From an uncultured Prevotellaceae bacterium (GTDB lineage Bacteria; Bacteroidota; Bacteroidia; Bacteroidales; Bacteroidaceae): DNA of 64,000 nt. Below the pieces are notes generated by a model. The model saw nothing but the letters and a program-made list of their open reading frames with translations, was not told where the DNA came from and did no database searches. Location of the stretch: NCBI GenBank assembly GCA_900318775.1, contig ONLY01000004.1:62001-126000 (forward strand). The letters run 5' to 3'. Both the position numbers and the translations under genes were made by a program. Positions 25,521 through 34,801 of the stretch are shown piece by piece (position 1 is the first letter of the stretch; each line of letters opens with the position of its first letter).

Positions 25521-27518
25521 TTACTTCACCTTAATAGTAATCACATTTGCCGAGAACGGCTTAACAGCAAGCGACATATTCTTGGCTACCTTGATTTCCT
25601 TGCCGAATGGAGCTACAGGCTGAGCGTTGAAGTTGTTTTCCACGTCAAGTGACGCACCACTGATTGTAGTCATCAAAGCCTTTGATGAGATACCCTTGAA
25701 CTTGCTCAGGTCAATGGTAGCAGTCTTTTCCTCTGCAGCAGCGTTAATCAGCTTGATGTACAGCTCACCCTTCTTTGTGTTGAGCACAGCAGAAGTTCCT
25801 TGATACTTGTCACCACCTTCAAACGTAGCCACATCGCCATAGTAGTAGTCACCAGCCGTTTTGCCGAACATCTGCTGCACATAGTAGCTGCAAGTCAGCA
25901 CCACGCTTGTGTTGTCGAAATAAATGAGGTCTGGGTTCCAGCTCTCATGGTTCTTCTTGGCGAAAAGAGGTGCATAGCTTGTCATAGTCACCACATCACC
26001 GTTGCGCTCCACGCCCAGCAGATAAAGACCTTCATAAAGAGCGTCTGCCAGTTTCTTGTCCTTGGCTGCATACTCTCCCAAATATACCTTTGTCTTGCGG
26101 TCGCGTGGATAGTTGTCATAATTCTGCTGATTATTCAAGAAGTAGTCACGAGGCTCATAGTAATGCTCGTCTAGCACATCCACACCTGTCTGGTCAGCAA
26201 TGCGCCAGCCATTCTCATAGTCAGGATTCCCCTTGTGAGAGCCTGGACCAGCCGTACCCACAATCACGATGTCAGGATATTTCGCACGTACGCGTTCATA
26301 TATATATTTAAAACGCTCCTCAAACTCAGGAGTAATCTTTTCCTCGTTGCCCAAACCAAGATACTTCAGGTTGAAAGGTGCAGGGTGTCCTTGTTCAGCG
26401 CGTTTCTTACCCCATTTGGTGTTCACATCACCGTTCGCCCACTCAATGAGGTCTAGCGCTTCGTCCACCCATTCATTCATCTCATTCATAGGCACCACAT
26501 CCTGAGCCTGAGTCTTCATGCTCCAACCGCCGTTCGTACCTTGGCAGCTCACGCCACAAGGCAGAATGGGAAGTGGCTCCATACCCAAGTCCTCACAGAA
26601 TTGGAAATATTCATAATAGCCAAGACCCATTGACTGGTGATAGCCCCATGTGTTCTTCAAGCCACGGCGCTGTTCCTTCGGACCAATCGTTGTCTTCCAG
26701 CGGTAAGTGTCCCAGAAGCCGTCGCCACCGCCGTGCACTACGCATCCGCCAGGGAAGCGCATGAACTTAGGCTGCAAGCCTGCGAGCGCCTCTGCCAAGT
26801 CTTTACGGAGACCATGGCCCTTGTAAGTGTCCTGCGGCATCAGCGACACCATATCCACATCTAAGTCACCATGATTCAGCACCAGCACCTGCAAGATGCC
26901 ATTTGCACAATCCTCCGCAGGAGTCAGCACAGCCTCATACTTTTTCCATTCAGCATCAGCCACATTAATTGTAGCCTCAGCCAGCACCTTCGGGTCTTTT
27001 CCCCAGCCCTGTGGCACACCCAGCACAACACGCACTTGTTTGGTTGCACCAAAGTTACGGAAAAACGCCGAGAAGTCATACTTCGCGCCAGCCTTTACAG
27101 CTATACCGTCAAAGCCGCTGTTCTCCAAGCCGAAGCCCTTAAAGCCTGCATAGTCATAGTACTCCTTCACACGCTCTGTATGCAGACGCATATAAGTAGG
27201 GTTATTAGGATGAATGGGGCTGTCCATTCTCACTTGAAGAGTGCCCAACGAATGACCTGGGCGAATCTGCTTCCATGCAGTACCTGGCCCCCAGCCATCA
27301 CGCTCAGCAGGGCTGTATTCAAACGAGCCATTCTCTACCAATTCGGCATACAGGCCACCATCGGCTGAATAGCTGATATCTTCAAAGAAGATACCTAAAA
27401 GTTCATTACTGATTTTCTTTCCTCCAGCAGGGGCTTTCACGCCCTGAGCCATTGCACTGGCAGGAGCTCCCAAGAACGCTGCAAGCGCCAAAGCCTGCAA
27501 TGAGTGTTTGAGTGTCAT
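25521..27518 (-). CDS. Secreted GH51 alpha-L-arabinofuranosidase
   Basis: It removes arabinofuranosyl side chains from arabinoxylan or arabinan. The 665 residues begin with a signal peptide (hydrophobic 8-20, then ASAMAQ). A carbohydrate-binding-like beta domain follows (about 95-230), then the catalytic barrel with acid/base Glu392 in LGLGNEEK and nucleophile Glu482 in YLGEYAA, and a C-terminal beta-sandwich (AF_C). Length is as expected for the larger Bacteroidetes GH51 form. Promoter box TATCTTTG at 27558-27565. It is divergent from tyrS and probably transcribed alone. Confidence 0.94.
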   Translation of the reverse strand: MTLKHSLQALALAAFLGAPASAMAQGVKAPAGGKKISNELLGIFFEDISYSADGGLYAELVENGSFEYSPAERDGWGPGTAWKQIRPGHSLGTLQVRMDSPIHPNNPTYMRLHTERVKEYYDYAGFKGFGLENSGFDGIAVKAGAKYDFSAFFRNFGATKQVRVVLGVPQGWGKDPKVLAEATINVADAEWKKYEAVLTPAEDCANGILQVLVLNHGDLDVDMVSLMPQDTYKGHGLRKDLAEALAGLQPKFMRFPGGCVVHGGGDGFWDTYRWKTTIGPKEQRRGLKNTWGYHQSMGLGYYEYFQFCEDLGMEPLPILPCGVSCQGTNGGWSMKTQAQDVVPMNEMNEWVDEALDLIEWANGDVNTKWGKKRAEQGHPAPFNLKYLGLGNEEKITPEFEERFKYIYERVRAKYPDIVIVGTAGPGSHKGNPDYENGWRIADQTGVDVLDEHYYEPRDYFLNNQQNYDNYPRDRKTKVYLGEYAAKDKKLADALYEGLYLLGVERNGDVVTMTSYAPLFAKKNHESWNPDLIYFDNTSVVLTCSYYVQQMFGKTAGDYYYGDVATFEGGDKYQGTSAVLNTKKGELYIKLINAAAEEKTATIDLSKFKGISSKALMTTISGASLDVENNFNAQPVAPFGKEIKVAKNMSLAVKPFSANVITIKVK

Positions 27519-27557
27519 GATTATACAAAAAGTTTTAGTTAATAGGATTTAATGTTG

Positions 27558-27565
27558 CAAAGATA
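27558..27565 (-). promoter_or_regulatory. Promoter -7 box for the GH51 gene
   Basis: TATCTTTG followed by CA on the minus strand, about 40 bases before the ATG at 27518. Confidence 0.7.
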
Positions 27566-27608
27566 CGAATAAATTGAAAATCGAGAATTGAAAATGGAAA
27601 ATTATTGG

Positions 27609-27616
27609 TACCTTTG
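27609..27616 (+). promoter_or_regulatory. Promoter -7 box for tyrS
   Basis: TACCTTTG followed by CA, with ATTG 18 bases upstream. The in-frame ATG at 27588 lies before it and cannot be the start; the ATG at 27645 fits. Confidence 0.72.
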
Positions 27617-27644
27617 CAGTCAAAACCACTCAAAAAGTACATAC

Positions 27645-28940
27645 ATGAAAGATTTTGTAGAAGAACTCACCTGGCGCGGCATGATTCATCAGATGATGCC
27701 AGGTACAGACGAGTTGCTCAAGAAAGAGCAGGTCACAGCATACCTCGGCATTGACCCTACAGCCGACTCACTCCATATTGGTCACCTCTGCGGTGTCATG
27801 ATGCTCCGCCATTTCCAGCGTTGCGGCCACAAGCCTCTCGCCCTCATTGGCGGTGCTACAGGCATGATTGGTGACCCCTCAGGCAAGAGCCAGGAGCGCA
27901 ACTTGCTCGATGAAGAAACACTGCGTCACAATGTAGCCTGCATCAAGAAGCAGCTCTCCCACTTCCTTGATTTCGACAGCGATGCGTCTAACCGTGCAGA
28001 GTTGGTGAACAACTATGACTGGATGAAGGACTTCAAGTTCCTGGATTTCGTGCGCGACATCGGCAAGCACATCACAGTCAACTATATGATGGCCAAGGAA
28101 TCTGTGCAGAAGCGGCTCAACGGTGAGGCGCGCGACGGCCTTTCTTTCACCGAGTTCACCTATCAACTCCTTCAGGGCTACGACTTCTACTATCTGAACG
28201 AACATAAAGGCTGCAAGCTCCAGCTGGGTGGTGCAGACCAATGGGGAAACATCACCACTGGCTCTGAGCTTATCCGCCGCATGAATGGCAAGGAGTGCTT
28301 TGCATTGACTTGTCCGCTTGTCACCAAGAGCGACGGTCGCAAGTTCGGCAAGACCGAGAGCGGCAACGTTTGGCTCGACCGCAACCGCACCTCCCCCTAC
28401 CAGTTCTACCAGTTCTGGCTCAACGTGCCCGATGAGGACGCAAAGCGCTATATCAAGATTTTCACATCATTAGAGAAAGAGGAAATCGACGCCATCATTG
28501 CAGAGCAAGATGCAGACCCTGGCCGTCGTGTGCTTCAGAAGCGCCTGGCTGAGGAAGTGACCGTGATGGTACACTCTCGCGAGGACTATGACATGGCTGT
28601 CGAGGCATCCAACATCCTCTTTGGCAAATCCACCAAGGAAAGCCTTCTCAAGCTTGACGAGCAGACGCTGCTTGACGTCTTCGCAGGCGTGCCTCACTTT
28701 GAAGTGGAGAAGAGCCTCTTTGAAGCAGGCGTAAAATTGGCAGACCTTGCCGTGGACAACGCATCCATCTTCCCCAGCAAGGGCGAAGTCAAGACTCTCG
28801 TCAAGGGTGGCGGAGTGAGCATCAACAAGGACAAGGCTACAGCAGCAGACCAGTTGCTCACAGCTTCTGATCTTCTGGACGGCAAGTACCTTCTCATCCA
28901 GCAAGGCAAAAAGAAGTACTTCCTGATCATCGCCAAGTAA
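27645..28940 (+). CDS. tyrS: Tyrosyl-tRNA synthetase
   Basis: Class I synthetase charging tRNA-Tyr, 431 residues from the start [17 protein letters not shown]. The HIGH motif is in [12 protein letters not shown] near 38-49, [14 protein letters not shown] near 72-85 follows, and the KMSKS equivalent is KFGKTESGN near 230. The C-terminal S4 RNA-binding domain holds [11 protein letters not shown]. The start was chosen by the promoter at 27609 and by family length. A very strong terminator follows at 28963. Confidence 0.97.
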   Translation: MKDFVEELTWRGMIHQMMPGTDELLKKEQVTAYLGIDPTADSLHIGHLCGVMMLRHFQRCGHKPLALIGGATGMIGDPSGKSQERNLLDEETLRHNVACIKKQLSHFLDFDSDASNRAELVNNYDWMKDFKFLDFVRDIGKHITVNYMMAKESVQKRLNGEARDGLSFTEFTYQLLQGYDFYYLNEHKGCKLQLGGADQWGNITTGSELIRRMNGKECFALTCPLVTKSDGRKFGKTESGNVWLDRNRTSPYQFYQFWLNVPDEDAKRYIKIFTSLEKEEIDAIIAEQDADPGRRVLQKRLAEEVTVMVHSREDYDMAVEASNILFGKSTKESLLKLDEQTLLDVFAGVPHFEVEKSLFEAGVKLADLAVDNASIFPSKGEVKTLVKGGGVSINKDKATAADQLLTASDLLDGKYLLIQQGKKKYFLIIAK

Positions 28941-28962
28941 GCATACATCACACAACTATATG

Positions 28963-29010
28963 AAACGAGCGAGGGACTGGCAGTTGCCAGTCCCTCGCTC
29001 GTTTTCTTTT
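28963..29010. terminator. Strong terminator after tyrS
   Basis: A 20-bp perfect stem (28963-28982 with 28985-29004, loop GT) ends in TTTTCTTTT. The A-rich other side may also serve the convergent HAD lipoprotein gene. Confidence 0.9.
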
Positions 29011-29044
29011 GTCATTCAATTAACGTTTTCACACGCTGCGAAAC

Positions 29045-30121
29045 TCACCACACAAAGCCTGTCTTCTTCACGTCGAAGCCGTAGATCGTGCGGAAATCGT
29101 CCTTCATGGAGATAACATGATAACCCGCATCATGCCAGTCAGAAGCCAGTTTCTTGGCTTTTTCGGGGTCAGCATGGTCACGCTCTGCGTCATCAGCCAC
29201 AAGCATAAAGGCTGCGGTGCGATGCTTGCTGCTGCCAAGACAATAGTTGTGCATGGCACAGTCACCTCCACTGTTGCCAAACGACAGAACGGGCACCTTA
29301 CCTATCTCTTGCGATATCTGCAGAACCTTATTAGTTTTCAGATTTTTGATAATCAGCTCATCGGTACGAATCAAGTCTTCTTTCTGTTGCATCGTGTAAT
29401 TGACACCGGCCTCTTCGCCTTGACTGCTGGACATCAGCTTCACATCCATTCCAATCACCCTGTTGGGTGCGATTCCAAGAGGCTCAACCAATGCCCTGCA
29501 GATGAATCGATCAGAACCTGACACTACATAATAGGTGAAGCCGTGGGCTTTCAAGTAGTCGAACACTTCAAGCATGGGACGATAGAAACTTTGCCCATAG
29601 GTCATCCCCGTGAATCCATTGACAGGCTTGGCGGCATAAGCTTTCACGTAAGCATCAAACTCTGCAATGGTCATTCCGGCATAAGCTTTTGCTGCTGCCT
29701 GTGCGTGCTGCATGTCAAAATGAGCAGGGAGGGCTGTCCCTTCGCGAACAAAGTTCCGGATAGCCAGTGCCGTTTGACGCACGTCTTCGGGAGCCTTATC
29801 CTTATATGCAGCATCGTCCAGCACCCGGTATTCAAGAAGGTTGTATTCGAAATAAGTGGGATAAAGTTCGCCCACAAATGTCCCGTCCATATCGAAGGTG
29901 GCTATACGGTCTTCCTCACTGATATAGTCTGCAGATTTAGGATTGGTCACGTCCTCCACATACTCTTGCAGAGCTGTTAGCGCCTCGCACTTGTTCCACG
30001 ATGGAAAATAGTCTTTCTTTACTTGAGCATCTGAATCGTCGTTGCTACACGATGTCAGACCGCTTATGCCGCATAAAAGAGTGAAGATGACGGCGAGCAT
30101 CCAAAATTTGTTTTTCAACAT
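29045..30121 (-). CDS. HAD-superfamily phosphatase, predicted lipoprotein
   Basis: A 358-residue protein. The start MLKNKFWMLAVIFTLLCG at 30121 gives a lipoprotein signal with lipobox GLTSC. The frame is open to 30403, but that extension passes through a palindromic repeat element and a promoter box, so I reject it. HAD motifs are FDMDGTFVGE (motif I), VSGSDRF (motif II, with a downstream Lys region) and SFGNSGGDCAMH (motif III). It is probably a periplasmic acid-phosphatase-like enzyme; the substrate is unknown. Promoter box at 30174-30181. Confidence 0.82.
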   Translation of the reverse strand: MLKNKFWMLAVIFTLLCGISGLTSCSNDDSDAQVKKDYFPSWNKCEALTALQEYVEDVTNPKSADYISEEDRIATFDMDGTFVGELYPTYFEYNLLEYRVLDDAAYKDKAPEDVRQTALAIRNFVREGTALPAHFDMQHAQAAAKAYAGMTIAEFDAYVKAYAAKPVNGFTGMTYGQSFYRPMLEVFDYLKAHGFTYYVVSGSDRFICRALVEPLGIAPNRVIGMDVKLMSSSQGEEAGVNYTMQQKEDLIRTDELIIKNLKTNKVLQISQEIGKVPVLSFGNSGGDCAMHNYCLGSSKHRTAAFMLVADDAERDHADPEKAKKLASDWHDAGYHVISMKDDFRTIYGFDVKKTGFVW

Positions 30122-30173
30122 AGTCTGTTTTTTTATTGGTTTTTCAATTAGTTGGGTATAACATTGATGAGCA

Positions 30174-30181
30174 CAAAGATA
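30174..30181 (-). promoter_or_regulatory. Promoter -7 box for the HAD lipoprotein gene
   Basis: TATCTTTG on the minus strand lies 53 bases before the ATG at 30121, downstream of the palindrome element, which supports the short start. Confidence 0.62.
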
Positions 30182-30314
30182 GTATAAAAAAGGAGACAAT
30201 ACAACATAAAACACAAAAAATTGCCAAAAGAAGACTGGATGAATGACAGAAAGAGCAGAAACCGAACCACACAAAAACACTTCCCCGAAATAGGGGTTTC
30301 CTGCACCACTTTGT

Positions 30315-30379
30315 CGGTGTGACTCACACCGACACCCTCGGTCTGAGTCAGACCGGCACCCCCGGTGTGACTCACACCG
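30315..30379. repeat. Triple-palindrome element, copy 3 (divergent core)
   Basis: Three 17-bp palindromes start at 30315, 30339 and 30363, a 24-bp period with 7-base spacers. Units 1 and 3 are CGGTGTGACTCACACCG; unit 2 is CGGTCTGAGTCAGACCG. The core shares no sequence with copies 1 and 2, but the flanks CCTGCACCACTTTG and TTTTTGAGGCACAA closely match copy 1. It lies between the xylanase stop and the HAD lipoprotein promoter. Confidence 0.85.
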
Positions 30380-30410
30380 TTTTTGAGGCACAAAAAGGGG
30401 CATATATAAA

Positions 30411-30444
30411 CAAGGGGGCGCTTCGGTAATGAAGCGCCCCCTTG
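30411..30444 (-). terminator. Probable terminator of the GH10 xylanase gene
   Basis: CAAGGGGGCGCTTC and GAAGCGCCCCCTTG form a perfect 14-bp stem around a 6-base loop, 38 bases past the xylanase stop. On the minus strand it is followed by TTTATATATG, only a weak T-run. Confidence 0.7.
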
Positions 30445-30481
30445 ACGGCTGTTTTGCTGCTGCCGCAGAGCATTGGGTCCT

Positions 30482-33229
30482 TTATTGCTTCAGGAATTTC
30501 TTGCCGTTCTTGATGGCAATGCCCTTATAGGTCTCATCAACAGGTTGGCCCAACAGGTTGTAGATAATGCCAATGTCCGGAGTTGACGGATCGTCTTCAG
30601 CCACTGGGTCTATGTCAGTATTGAGGACACAGTTAAACTTGACCTTATCAATGTTACAGCCAGCGGTGGCTACAGTGAGACGAATGATTTGCTCACCTTC
30701 CTCAAGATTGCGGTTGAGCTCGCCCGTCACAGTAGTGTAGGTGTCCCAATCTGCAGTCTTGGGCACATTGATGCTGGCCAACGTGGTAGTGGCTCCATTT
30801 ACTACACGAGCGATACGGATGACAGCACCCGCAGAGCCTCCTGAAACGGTAGCTTCGTAGGTGTATTTACCCGGCTCTTTCACCTTGACTGAATATTCGA
30901 GCCATTCGCCTGCAGCCGTGTAGCCGATGACATATCCGTTATTGCCTTTAACGATGTCCACACCTTCCAAATCAGTGCGGTAAGAAGAAGCATCGCCCTC
31001 GGCCTTGGAGTCAGAATCATGGAAGGTGAAGCCTTCTCCACCCTTATCGAATCGCTCAGCCTGGATGGTGCCGGGAAGGGATATGGGCAAGGTGCCGTAT
31101 GGCTGACGCTTGGCATTTACCTTGAACGCGTATTTAGACACTTTTGAGTATTTGCCTTCTGGGTCAATGCCTTCGACTGTCACGTTATATGTGCCCTTGG
31201 CCTTAGGTGTATAGCTCACTTCAAACGGCTTCTCGGTCGCTGTGCCTATGAACTGGCCGTCCACATAGAAGTTGACGCTCTGAGCCGTCTGGGATGTGCC
31301 CGAGACAGTAGCCCTAAGAGTGGCCTCATCGCCTGCGGTGCCCGTGGCGGGCAAAGATTTCACAGCCAATCGGAGTGAACTGTTCTGCTCAATATGATTA
31401 AAGACTATCCTATCAAGGTCGCCGCTGGCTCCTGTCACGTTGACGCGCAGCACATGCGTTCCTTCGGCGAGGGAAACGAGGGTGCGCCCATGCACAGGCA
31501 CATATTTGTCCCATGTGCCAGAACCAGTCTGTGGAACGACGATGGTCTCGCTCAATTGCTGAGTCACGCCGTCTGTCACCACCTCAAGAAGGAAACTAGA
31601 ACCTGTAGTACCCGAGGAAACATAAGCATCGTAGGAATAATAGCCAGCCTCTTTCACATCAAGAGTGTATTCCAGCCATTCGCCAGGCTGAGTGTAGCCA
31701 ATTGTGTAGCCCACTCCCGTTACTTTTTTGATGTCAACGCCGCCCACATCGGTACGGTAGGAGGATCCATTGCCTTCGGCGTTGGAACTGGTGTCGTGAT
31801 AAGTAAGGCCTTCTCCACCCTTGTCAAAGTTCTCTGCCTCAACAGTGCCTGGCAGCTCAATCTCTCCCCGGAAAGGACTACGGGGATTGTAGGCGGTGAA
31901 GGAACCTTGACGCTCGTACTGGTTGCCTTCTGTATCGAAGACAATGGCCTTGAGGCTATGCTTGCCTGTGGCAGACGGAGTGTATTCGGCCTCGTAGGCA
32001 CCATCGAGAGTCTTCTCGTTGATGGAGGCAGGCTCGGTGATGGTTGCGTATTTAATGCCTTTCACGTAGAGGTCAATGTGGTCGATGGTCTTGGTGCGCA
32101 AACGGGCGTTGACCGTGATGGTGAAAGGCTCACCCTTCGTGGGTGTGTCTCCAGGTTTGATGTAGACAGATGCCTCCTTTTTCATGCCAGGGAAGGGGCT
32201 TTTAGCTGTCTTCGCTTTTTCAGAAGCCATATAGTCGCGAAGCCATTCCATCGCAGGACGGTCTTCATTGTTCCTGATAAGGCCTGAATTGCCATCGGTA
32301 GTCCAAGTGTGCCCATAGATGTATCCCCACAAGGTAATGCCAGCGCAGTAATCAGCCTCCCACATATAGGGAATCTGCTCTTTGTAGCGCTGCAGCTGAA
32401 GGGCATCATCGCCGGTGCCGATATCGTACTCGGTGCTGTACATAGGCATCTTCAAGGCATTCTGAATCTTCACCATCGCCGATTTGAAATTAGTGACATT
32501 GCAGTCAGTCAAATCGTGCGACTGACAGCCATAGGCATCAATCGGAGCTCCGGCATCGCGGATGGTGCGCACAAGGTCAATGTACTGATCGGTGTTCCAT
32601 TGGAACGTGTTGAAGTCGTTATAGATGAGGATAGCATTGGGCCATCGCTCGTGGGCCATCTCGAAGGCACGGATAATCCAATCGTAACCCGTTTTGCCTC
32701 CTCCACCCAATGCATCCTTGATGTAAGGAGTATCGGCTTGGTGCCCCTCAACGGCCTCATTCACCACATCAATGAGCTCAAGGTCGGGAAAGTGCGCCTT
32801 CACGGCATCAAACCATGACACAATGGCTTTATAGCGTTCATTCACCGAGAGGTTTTTCATCCAGCCAGGGAACTGTGAGCCCCACACAAGGGTGTGGAAC
32901 TTGAAGGGGAAACCCCACTTTTTTGCATAGTCGGCACTCTGGTCAGCCCCTCCAAAGGTATAATTGCCCCTAGTCCACTCGCAAGCATCCCATTTAGTAG
33001 CATTCTCCGGCGTTATCTGGTTCCAGAGTGTATGGAACGCTTCTTTTCCGTAGTCAACCTGATTGTTAGCCGTGGTAATATTACCAAGGAATTTGTCGGG
33101 GTTGGATGATAACTGAGCTTGAGCCATCTGCGACGACAGCATGGCACCACCCAGCAAAAAGTATACAGGCAGTGCGCACAACACTCCCCTTCTCGTCCTC
33201 TTGACGAGTTCTCTCACATTTCCCTTCAT
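30482..33229 (-). CDS. Secreted GH10 endo-beta-1,4-xylanase with two CBM6-like modules
   Basis: A 915-residue enzyme cutting the xylan backbone. After the signal peptide (about 1-38) comes the GH10 barrel, with acid/base Glu158 in DVVNEAVE and nucleophile Glu267 in YSTEYDIG. Ig-like modules alternate with two CBM6-type modules (from VEAENFDKGGEG and IQAERFDKGGEG, both with YRTD and PGEWLEY-type motifs). The C-terminus YNLLGQPV then KGIAIKNGKKFLKQ is a tail shared with the proteins at 34802 and 47476. An unusually long linker between signal and barrel is absent. Promoter at 33282. Confidence 0.93.
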   Translation of the reverse strand: MKGNVRELVKRTRRGVLCALPVYFLLGGAMLSSQMAQAQLSSNPDKFLGNITTANNQVDYGKEAFHTLWNQITPENATKWDACEWTRGNYTFGGADQSADYAKKWGFPFKFHTLVWGSQFPGWMKNLSVNERYKAIVSWFDAVKAHFPDLELIDVVNEAVEGHQADTPYIKDALGGGGKTGYDWIIRAFEMAHERWPNAILIYNDFNTFQWNTDQYIDLVRTIRDAGAPIDAYGCQSHDLTDCNVTNFKSAMVKIQNALKMPMYSTEYDIGTGDDALQLQRYKEQIPYMWEADYCAGITLWGYIYGHTWTTDGNSGLIRNNEDRPAMEWLRDYMASEKAKTAKSPFPGMKKEASVYIKPGDTPTKGEPFTITVNARLRTKTIDHIDLYVKGIKYATITEPASINEKTLDGAYEAEYTPSATGKHSLKAIVFDTEGNQYERQGSFTAYNPRSPFRGEIELPGTVEAENFDKGGEGLTYHDTSSNAEGNGSSYRTDVGGVDIKKVTGVGYTIGYTQPGEWLEYTLDVKEAGYYSYDAYVSSGTTGSSFLLEVVTDGVTQQLSETIVVPQTGSGTWDKYVPVHGRTLVSLAEGTHVLRVNVTGASGDLDRIVFNHIEQNSSLRLAVKSLPATGTAGDEATLRATVSGTSQTAQSVNFYVDGQFIGTATEKPFEVSYTPKAKGTYNVTVEGIDPEGKYSKVSKYAFKVNAKRQPYGTLPISLPGTIQAERFDKGGEGFTFHDSDSKAEGDASSYRTDLEGVDIVKGNNGYVIGYTAAGEWLEYSVKVKEPGKYTYEATVSGGSAGAVIRIARVVNGATTTLASINVPKTADWDTYTTVTGELNRNLEEGEQIIRLTVATAGCNIDKVKFNCVLNTDIDPVAEDDPSTPDIGIIYNLLGQPVDETYKGIAIKNGKKFLKQ

Positions 33230-33281
33230 ACGTTTTAGAATAAGAATTTGTTAGTTTTCTATTTCATACAGTTTGCAATTA

Positions 33282-33289
33282 CAAAGGTA
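33282..33289 (-). promoter_or_regulatory. Promoter -7 box for the xylanase gene
   Basis: TACCTTTG on the minus strand, about 53 bases before the ATG at 33229. No clear -33 TTTG, which would fit an activator-dependent promoter. Confidence 0.6.
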
Positions 33290-33428
33290 CACGGTTTTCC
33301 TCCTTCATTGTTTAGGCTTCGTAACACGGACTTTAGATTTTCAAACAGAAATGCCGCACATTCCACAAATTCCACAACATCAAAGCACTAAAATCCTCTG
33401 TTCATTTTCCCTTTTCATTCTAATTAAT

Positions 33429-33436
33429 TATCTTTG
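33429..33436 (+). promoter_or_regulatory. Promoter -7 box for serB
   Basis: TATCTTTG followed by CA lies 38 bases before the ATG at 33474 and excludes the longer in-frame start at 33273. Confidence 0.68.
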
Positions 33437-33473
33437 CAACATCATCGAATCTATCAAGACAATACCTATTATA

Positions 33474-34697
33474 ATGGAAGAACTCATATTGCTACGCATT
33501 ACAGGCGAGGACCGTCCGGGACTGACAGTAAGCATCATGGACATCTTATCACGTTACGACGTGGACATCCAAGATATTGGACAGGCAGACATTCACTCAA
33601 CCCTCTCGCTAGGCATACTGATTCGTGTGGCCGAGGAGCATTCTGGACATGTGATGAAGGACTTGCTCTTCAAGGCAAGCGAACTGGGCGTGAACATCGG
33701 CTTTGCCCCCGTGACAATGGAGGAGTATGAAGCATGGGTGGGCAGACAGGGCAAAAACCGCTACATCCTAACAGTGTTAGGCAGACGTCTGCGTGCCCGC
33801 CAGATTGAGGCGGTAAGCAAACTCATCACCGAGCAAGGACTGAACATTGATGGTATCAAACGTCTCTCTGGGCGCGCAAGCATCCTTCACCCGATGGAGA
33901 AAACAAGAGCCTGCATCCAGTTCTCTGTGCGTGGCGTGCCTAAGGACAGAGAAGCCCTGCATGCGGAACTGCTGAGAATGTCAAGCGAGCTAGAAGTGGA
34001 TGGATCGTTCCAAACAGACAATATGTATCGCAGGATGCGCCGCCTCATCTGCTTCGACATGGATTCAACACTGATTCAGACGGAAGTGATTGATGAGCTG
34101 GCCAAACGAAACGGCGTATACGACCAAGTGGCAGCCATCACAGCCAGCGCCATGCGGGGTGAAATAGACTTCAAGGAAAGTTTCACACAACGATGCAAAC
34201 TACTGAAGGGACTGGATGTGAGCGTGATGCGTGAGATAGCAGAGAATCTACCTTTCACAGAAGGAGTGGACCGATTAATGTATGTGCTGAAGAAGTATGG
34301 CTACAAAATCGCCATCTTGAGCGGTGGATTCACATTCTTTGGTGAATACATCCAAAAGAAATACGGCATCGATTATGTGTATGCCAACGAGCTGGAGATT
34401 GACGAGACAGGACACCTAACCGGTAATTATGTAGGTGAGATTGTAGACGGCAAACGAAAGGCTGAGCTACTGAAGCTCATCGCGCAGGTAGAAAAGGTCG
34501 ATTTGCAGCAGACCATCGCTGTGGGCGATGGAGCAAACGACCTGCCAATGCTCTCACAAGCGGGTCTTGGCATCGCCTTCCACGCAAAGCCGCGTGTGGT
34601 AGCAAATGCCCAACAAAGCATCAACACCATCGGGCTGGACGGCGTTCTTTACTTCCTCGGATTCAAGGACTCGTATCTGGACGAAAAGGCACAATAA
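33474..34697 (+). CDS. serB: Phosphoserine phosphatase with N-terminal ACT domains
   Basis: It catalyses the last step of serine synthesis. The 407 residues from MEELILLRITGEDRPGLTVS carry two ACT-type regulatory domains (about 1-85 and 95-180). The HAD domain follows, with CFDMDSTLIQTEVIDELA near 190-207, ILSGGFTFF near 283 and VGDGANDLPML near 347. The start was chosen because the promoter box at 33429 lies inside the longer frame. It is followed after 104 bases by a glycoside hydrolase gene on the same strand. Confidence 0.95.
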   Translation: MEELILLRITGEDRPGLTVSIMDILSRYDVDIQDIGQADIHSTLSLGILIRVAEEHSGHVMKDLLFKASELGVNIGFAPVTMEEYEAWVGRQGKNRYILTVLGRRLRARQIEAVSKLITEQGLNIDGIKRLSGRASILHPMEKTRACIQFSVRGVPKDREALHAELLRMSSELEVDGSFQTDNMYRRMRRLICFDMDSTLIQTEVIDELAKRNGVYDQVAAITASAMRGEIDFKESFTQRCKLLKGLDVSVMREIAENLPFTEGVDRLMYVLKKYGYKIAILSGGFTFFGEYIQKKYGIDYVYANELEIDETGHLTGNYVGEIVDGKRKAELLKLIAQVEKVDLQQTIAVGDGANDLPMLSQAGLGIAFHAKPRVVANAQQSINTIGLDGVLYFLGFKDSYLDEKAQ

Positions 34698-34801
34698 AAC
34701 GGTTAACTTGCACGCAGTTCCGCCACCCGAGCAAACACCCACCACAGCAAAGACTAAACAACTAAATAAAACACTAACTAATTGATTAAAACAAACGGAA
34801 C

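Noticed and set aside
30315-30379. CRISPR-like repeats in the triple-palindrome elements
   Set aside because: Spacers are only 4-7 bases and the repeats are themselves palindromes of 17-19 bp.
30122-30403. 94-codon N-terminal extension of the HAD lipoprotein
   Set aside because: It crosses a promoter box and the palindrome element; the short start gives a perfect lipoprotein signal.
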